Source: DATLRC01 sp035534895
GTDB taxonomy: Bacteria; Patescibacteriota; Saccharimonadia; Saccharimonadales; UBA4665
Direction: 5' to 3'
Length of the DNA stretch: 17,899 nucleotides
Assembly: GCA_035534895.1 (NCBI GenBank)
Contig: DATLRC010000007.1
Coordinates: 1-17,899, forward strand
Below the pieces are notes generated by a model, which did not search any database, was not told the origin of the DNA, and saw only the letters and a list, made by a program, of their open reading frames with translations. Shown piece by piece: positions 14,535 to 17,899 of the stretch. Both the position numbers and the translations under genes were made by a program. Each line of letters opens with the position of its first letter. The first letter of the stretch is position 1.

Positions 14535-14837
14535 CTAATAACCGAAAGCTACAAAAAAGAAAACGATATATCCCAAAATAGGGAGCAATATCATGAGACT
14601 AATAATTCTTGCTAGTAGTTTATCTTTTGATGAGGCCTTGGGTTGGCTAAATGAAGTCAACAATGCTAAAAAGGCAAAAAAGGTAATAACAATTTCAAAG
14701 GAACGCAGACTGTTCGGAGTACTGAGGCTACCGTCGTAAACTCCTTGCCTATATGCCAGAAACGCGTAAATAGTGGCAAAGATAAATGCCAAACAAAATG
14801 TTGCTATTGATAGCCATCTTAATAAGTTCATCCTCAC
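14535..14837 (-). CDS. Small three-helix membrane protein, unknown function
   Basis: Up to 100 residues with three hydrophobic segments: about 7-29, 48-62 and 76-98. A basic stretch (PKASSKDK) lies between the second and third. I do not recognise a family. The GTG at 14837 or the ATG two codons later (14831) may be the start. TATACT (14845-14850) lies 7 bases before the GTG, and GTGAGG directly abuts the ATG, too close to act as a normal ribosome site, so a leaderless or near-leaderless mRNA is plausible. It lies between the LCP ligase and tRNA-His on the same strand as both. Confidence 0.6.
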   Translation of the reverse strand: MRMNLLRWLSIATFCLAFIFATIYAFLAYRQGVYDGSLSTPNSLRSFEIVITFFAFLALLTSFSQPKASSKDKLLARIISLMILLPILGYIVFFFVAFGY

Positions 14838-14906
14838 TTGATCGAGTATATACCAAAGATTCAGGTCCTTGTTATAGACTATGATTTTTGCGGTACACCG
14901 ACTGTC

Positions 14907-16523
14907 TTATTGGCTTGTGCTTTTCCAGTTTTGTCCTAAGATAATCACAAAGTCGGCGGTGTAGCCTTGAGCCTCCGAAGCTTCGGACGAAGCGTTAGCG
15001 GTCGTTACAAAAGTAGTGTTAGTTGTAAACATTTGTCCTAATACTTGCCGAGAAGCTGGCTTTTGACCGTTCGATAAATCGACAACCATTGAAGCAGGGT
15101 ACTCATTACTAGCATCGACAGTACCAATTACGCTAAAGCCTTTGCTGGTCATAATAGTAGCTTGTTTGTGAGCCAGGTTATTAATATTGCTGGCGTTTAA
15201 TATGACAACAGTAGGATCTTCTTTGACGACCGGATTGTTTGAAGTTAACTGTTGGTAGAAATTCTGAATCTGACTAAAATTATCTAAACCAGCTTTAGGT
15301 ATTAAGGCATCTTCTCCATCAGGGGCAATGTAGCTAGTGAGTAGGGGTTTAGTCCCACCGTAGCTTAATCCAGCAGAGTGGATATTCGAAGGATTAAGCC
15401 CCTTGGTTAATTGTGCCAAGCGCAAAACATCAGACAGGTTAAGATCGGTTGTTACATTATTGCCAACAGAACTTACTAGCTTGGCAATAGTTATCGGGTT
15501 CCCAAGCACCCCGGCACTCGAGGCCTTTTGTTCTAGAGCTATAAGCATTTGTCTTTGGTGTTCGGTTCGATTTATATCACTTGTCGGAAAGCCATAGGCG
15601 TATGGGGAGTCACCCCTTGCTAGGGCTAGTGCCAGGGCAGTCCGCCCATTCAGATTTACTGGGCCGTTAGGGATCTTTAAGGGGCCACCATGTGCCTTAT
15701 CGACGTTTGGATCATAAAGACCACGGGGATCAGAGCTTTGTATGTTGACTGTTATCCCGTTAACAGCATTAACAGCATCCTCAAAAGCGGTGTAATCTAT
15801 CAGAGCATAGTAATTGATTGGTATACCGAGCTCTTGCTCGACTACTTGCTGTAATTGACCCATGCCGCCACTGAAGTAGCCACTCTGGTTAAAGTCAGTG
15901 TATGTATTGGCAGCATTAATCTTTTGGTGGCCTTTGCCCGGAATATCAACCCACAAGTCTCGGGGTATACTAATTGTAAAGGCTGTTTGATTCTGAGTAT
16001 CAATACTGACAACCATGATCGAGTCTGTGAGCGGGCCTTCATCGCTCTCGCTGCCTTGGTAGCCCGCTAGTAGAATATTTACCCGTCCAGTTGATTCTCC
16101 GTTCAGATGAGTTTGGCTTAATAGGGCATGGACGTCAGAAAAGATACTTCCATGGAATAGCTTATCGATACTGCCAATAAGTCTTGATCCATACCAGCCT
16201 CCAGAAATTAATATCAGCATCAATCCGACGAGGGCAGTTCTTTTAAGACGCTTTCTAAAATGTTTTGGCCGACTATTTGGTTGCAGCGATTTACTGCTAG
16301 CCAAAGGTTCTCGACTAGCTGGCGAATAATAGGTAGAGAAGCTAGGTATTATCGAACTGCTATTATTGATCTTTGAAGGAATTTGATCATTAGGTGGAGG
16401 CGAAGGCGTTTGACTATTAGGTGGAACACTATTTATAGGTCTAGCCAATGGCTGACGACTCTCTGGCAAGGAATTCAAAAAACCATCAGTATTTATAGAT
16501 GACCTACGTTGTTTGTTATCCAT
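14907..16523 (-). CDS. LCP (LytR-CpsA-Psr) family cell-wall glycopolymer ligase
   Basis: Protein of 538 residues that would transfer an undecaprenyl-linked glycopolymer to peptidoglycan outside the cell. A long cytoplasmic N-terminus (1-94) is rich in Ser, Pro and Asn and ends in a basic patch (KHFRKRLKR). One membrane helix follows at about 96-116. The LCP domain (about 147-335) shows LLAGYQG (151-157), D167 in TDSIM, the SIPRDL motif (R188, D189) and DINRTEHQRQML (316-327) with the arginines that bind the lipid pyrophosphate. A LytR_C domain (about 430-510) contains VVILNASN. TACAAT (16535-16540) lies 11 bases before the ATG, with no Shine-Dalgarno. It would act in building the envelope. 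Confidence 0.92.
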   Translation of the reverse strand: MDNKQRRSSINTDGFLNSLPESRQPLARPINSVPPNSQTPSPPPNDQIPSKINNSSSIIPSFSTYYSPASREPLASSKSLQPNSRPKHFRKRLKRTALVGLMLILISGGWYGSRLIGSIDKLFHGSIFSDVHALLSQTHLNGESTGRVNILLAGYQGSESDEGPLTDSIMVVSIDTQNQTAFTISIPRDLWVDIPGKGHQKINAANTYTDFNQSGYFSGGMGQLQQVVEQELGIPINYYALIDYTAFEDAVNAVNGITVNIQSSDPRGLYDPNVDKAHGGPLKIPNGPVNLNGRTALALALARGDSPYAYGFPTSDINRTEHQRQMLIALEQKASSAGVLGNPITIAKLVSSVGNNVTTDLNLSDVLRLAQLTKGLNPSNIHSAGLSYGGTKPLLTSYIAPDGEDALIPKAGLDNFSQIQNFYQQLTSNNPVVKEDPTVVILNASNINNLAHKQATIMTSKGFSVIGTVDASNEYPASMVVDLSNGQKPASRQVLGQMFTTNTTFVTTANASSEASEAQGYTADFVIILGQNWKSTSQ

Positions 16524-16534
16524 GGACGGTCTTT

Positions 16535-16540
16535 ATTGTA
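16535..16540 (-). promoter_or_regulatory. -10 box close to the LCP ligase start
   Basis: TACAAT on the minus strand, 11 bases before the ATG at 16523; the predicted leader is only about 5 nt and holds no ribosome site. No good -35 box is seen. Confidence 0.4.
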
Positions 16541-16724
16541 TTACAAACTGGTTATATCTAAAAACCTCGATTGCTATTACCGAAACAATCACATGAATAA
16601 CAATCAACAATCTAAGATAGGTACTGAAATAATGAAATTGGTACACCGGGTACAGTTTCTTTCGAACATCTTTTAGGGTGGCTTGATCAGTTACTTTTAG
16701 CATTGAGCGAGAAGGACTAAGCGC

Positions 16725-17006
16725 TTATTTGCTAATTAATTCAAGATCTTCATTAACTTTCTCGCTTAGATAAACTTTCATTAATGACTGGTATGGAACC
16801 CCTTTTTCGTTAGCAAGGACCTTAATATGGGCAAGTAAGGGTACTGGCAGACGCATAGAGATAGCTTCAGTAGACAGCTTTAAGTTAGGAAAAATTGCTT
16901 CCTCAGCTTTTGACCAATCTATATATTCTCCGGAGTCGTGAGTATCCCAAAACTCAGCCTCTTCCTTGTTATCCTTAAAATCAGGTATTACTTTGAGCTT
17001 CTTCAT
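16725..17006 (-). CDS. brnA: BrnA/CopG-type antitoxin, now without an intact toxin
   Basis: Ninety-three residues. The N-terminal toxin-binding part begins MKKLKVIPDFKDNKEEAEFW and continues with THDSGEYIDWSKA (22-34). The C-terminal ribbon-helix-helix contains ISMRLPVPLLAHIKVLANE (49-67) and VPYQSLMKVYLSEKV (70-84). This is the pattern of the CopG-like antitoxins that pair with BrnT toxins and repress their own operon. A strong AAGGAAGGG ribosome site lies within the upstream brnT relic. Its start overlaps the end of that relic by 26 bp, the usual toxin-first order. The antitoxin is intact, whereas the toxin has lost its N-terminal part, so it may be a leftover or act as a lone regulator. 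Confidence 0.82.
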   Translation of the reverse strand: MKKLKVIPDFKDNKEEAEFWDTHDSGEYIDWSKAEEAIFPNLKLSTEAISMRLPVPLLAHIKVLANEKGVPYQSLMKVYLSEKVNEDLELISK

Positions 17007-17166
17007 ATCCCTTCCTTTCTATCCTTTTCATATCTCTTACAGATATGATTCTTATTTCTTCGTTCCTAATCGTGAACGCTGCGAACAGCAATCTTTTATT
17101 TTTGGTTTGACCCAGACCACTATACCTTTGTTCGACAGAAGTAGAGTGTTTAATGTCCTTACTTAT
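16981..17166 (-). pseudogene. brnT: N-terminally truncated BrnT toxin relic
   Basis: The minus-strand frame that ends in TGA at 16981 reads KDIKHSTSVEQRYSGLGQTK (from 17160), then RLLFAAFTIRNEEIRIISVR and DMKRIERKGYEE. This is the C-terminal two thirds of the BrnT ribonuclease family (D-KHS, RY--LG-T, RLLF--FT-R, IRIIS-RDM, ER--YE). The first 30-35 residues are missing and the open frame has no start codon: going upstream it runs into the 3' end of the yafQ-like toxin gene and a TAG at 17185-17187. The match starts almost exactly at the yafQ stop (17159-17161). It still overlaps brnA as in intact operons. A deletion or insertion of the RelB/YafQ module probably removed the toxin start. Confidence 0.75.
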
Positions 17167-17419
17167 ATAACTGGCTATGAGTACCTACGGCAACAAGTAG
17201 AGCCACATCTTTACCAATAGGCTTGTAATGTACCCTCCAATCACCGCCAAAGCTTATCGAACGATAACCTTTCCATTCGCCAGTTAAGGGGTGGTTATAC
17301 AGGTGTTCGTGATAGGGTTCAGTTTGGAATAACTTGAGAGCTTCCTTTAGGCGTTTACTTTGTGTCTCTTTTAGTTTAAGAGATTGCTTCTGAAACGATT
17401 TATGATAACGGAGTTTCAT
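17159..17419 (-). CDS. YafQ/RelE-family mRNA interferase toxin
   Basis: Eighty-six residues with the YafQ-type RelE fold pattern: basic N-terminal helices (about 6-32), then NHPLTGEWKGYRS (42-54), GGDWRVHY (58-65) and the terminal VGTHSQLY (78-85). Such toxins cut mRNA in the ribosomal A site. Compared with E. coli YafQ, H43, D60 and H81 match H50, D67 and H87; the position of H63 holds a serine (S56). It begins 14 nt after the antitoxin stop with no clear ribosome site, so translation is probably coupled. Its stop codon adjoins a broken brnT. An active toxin is likely but not certain. Confidence 0.85.
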   Translation of the reverse strand: MKLRYHKSFQKQSLKLKETQSKRLKEALKLFQTEPYHEHLYNHPLTGEWKGYRSISFGGDWRVHYKPIGKDVALLVAVGTHSQLYK

Positions 17420-17433
17420 AAGCCGATATATTT

Positions 17434-17715
17434 CTAAGCTGTCTTTTCAAGATGTTCGAACATATCATCAACAGAATCAAACTCCGGCGAAATATTCTTA
17501 CCAGTTGTAAGGTCTTTTTCAACTTCTCGCATGATTTTTACAAGATAGGGCGTGGGCTCTAGAGGGGTACTAAGAATTATTCTTCTATCCCTTAGGGCTT
17601 GCTTAACCAGTAGGTTTACAAAAGCAGTAGTTGATATGCCTAACTCGCTGGCAAAAGATTTAAGTTCATCTTTGGTATCCACATCAGTTTTGACTGATAA
17701 TAATACTGTGCTCAT
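17434..17715 (-). CDS. RelB/DinJ-family antitoxin
   Basis: Ninety-three residues from the ATG at 17715. The N-terminal ribbon-helix-helix reads MSTVLLSVKTDVDTKDELKS with the helix ELGISTTAFVNLLVKQAL (24-41); the C-terminal part (about 46-93) would wrap around the toxin. It neutralises the YafQ-like toxin encoded next and, as in the family, probably represses the operon. A longer frame from a GTG at 17772 is open, but its extra codons cover the promoter and operator, so the ATG was chosen. There is no Shine-Dalgarno; the predicted transcript starts about 3 nt before the ATG. Confidence 0.85.
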   Translation of the reverse strand: MSTVLLSVKTDVDTKDELKSFASELGISTTAFVNLLVKQALRDRRIILSTPLEPTPYLVKIMREVEKDLTTGKNISPEFDSVDDMFEHLEKTA

Positions 17716-17716
17716 A

Positions 17717-17753
17717 ATACATACATTGTATATAGAACGTATGTATATGTCAA
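17717..17753 (-). promoter_or_regulatory. Promoter and operator of the RelB/YafQ operon
   Basis: On the minus strand a consensus TTGACA (17748-17753), a 17-bp spacer and TACAAT (17725-17730). The perfect inverted repeat ATACATAC (17717-17724) / GTATGTAT (17739-17746) flanks the -10 box: one arm covers the predicted start point, the other lies in the spacer. This is a fitting site for a ribbon-helix-helix antitoxin dimer pair. Confidence 0.75.
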
Positions 17754-17899
17754 TAGTCATGCACTTACTCACTACATCGTGGACAGTCTGGCTCGTGGAA
17801 TAGTTATGTCTAGGGTATCACAAAACTCCTGGGGAGTCTGGTAGTTTAGGGATTGATGAGGTCTGAAGAAATGGTAATCATTGACCCATTCAGTAATCT
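17748..17899. mobile_element. Right end of an insertion sequence (IS3/IS481-like)
   Basis: Transposase tail at the window edge. Just beyond its stop codon, TGTCAATAGTCATGC (17748-17762) starts with TGT, as terminal repeats of this group often do, so the element may end at 17748. The other end is outside the window, so the boundary is a guess. Confidence 0.4.
17772..17899 (-). CDS. IS3/IS481-type transposase, C-terminal end only
   Basis: Reading the minus strand from the window edge gives about 42 codons ending in TAG at 17772-17774. They begin ITEWVNDYHFFRPHQSLNYQ and continue TPQEFCDTL. The FRPHQSLNYQTP pattern is the C-terminal end of the rve integrase core in IS481 and IS3 family transposases. 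The catalytic DDE residues lie outside the window, so activity cannot be judged. It ends about 55 bp before the antitoxin start. Confidence 0.8.
   Translation of the reverse strand, partial: ITEWVNDYHFFRPHQSLNYQTPQEFCDTLDITIPRARLSTM

Noticed and set aside
16590..16682. 27-codon plus-strand mini-ORF (MNNNQQSKIGTEIMK...) between the LCP gene and brnA
   Set aside because: No ribosome site and no recognisable homology; three GGTAC copies nearby seem incidental. A decayed gene is possible but cannot be supported.
17434..17772. Longer RelB-like antitoxin starting at the GTG at 17772
   Set aside because: The extra 19 codons run across the promoter and operator, so they are unlikely to be transcribed from it.

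Overview
The window is a stretch of compact bacterial chromosome of moderate G+C content that uses the standard code (UGA ends tsaE). The gene set points to a Patescibacteria/CPR genome, most likely Candidatus Saccharibacteria: type IV pilus genes next to recA-recX, a very short TsaB, RNase Y followed by YmdB, a polyprenol-kinase-like protein, an LCP cell-wall ligase, tail-to-tail overlapping genes and several start codons without a Shine-Dalgarno sequence. The phylum call is an inference from gene content; no rRNA is present.

Left part (1-3539, minus strand): pilB and pilC, then a pilin gene cut by the window edge. The pilin has its own strong promoter and a hairpin leader. Middle left (3777-6926): recA-recX, a convergent PRC-barrel-like gene, then tsaE-tsaB of the t6A tRNA modification pathway with an ATGA overlap. 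Centre (6947-9779): a promoter and long leader, then rny-ymdB, then two tRNA-Pro genes (TGG and CGG), each with a TATAAT box and the same CCTCTG start-region motif. Right of centre (9925-13481): a CTP-dependent polyprenol/phytol-kinase-like membrane protein, a convergent P1B-type metal ATPase with unusual motifs, and a zinc-free MDR oxidoreductase.

Right part (13525-16523, minus strand): a small membrane ORF plus a YggT-like protein, tRNA-His with G-1, C73 and an encoded CCA, a 100-residue membrane protein, and an LCP ligase. The last 1.2 kb (16725-17899) is an accessory patch: an intact RelB/YafQ-type toxin-antitoxin pair, the N-terminally truncated relic of a BrnT toxin directly downstream of it with a still intact BrnA antitoxin, and the end of an IS3/IS481-like transposase at the window edge.

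The points most worth a second look are: the broken BrnT fused to the end of the YafQ gene; the RelB promoter with a perfect inverted repeat whose -35 box may be the end of the insertion sequence; YmdB with a tryptophan where the family has its TGNH histidine; several genes whose -10 box sits about six bases from the start codon (predicted leaderless mRNAs); and a shared CCTCTG motif at the predicted start of three tRNA transcripts. I found no CRISPR array and no clearly novel multi-gene system.
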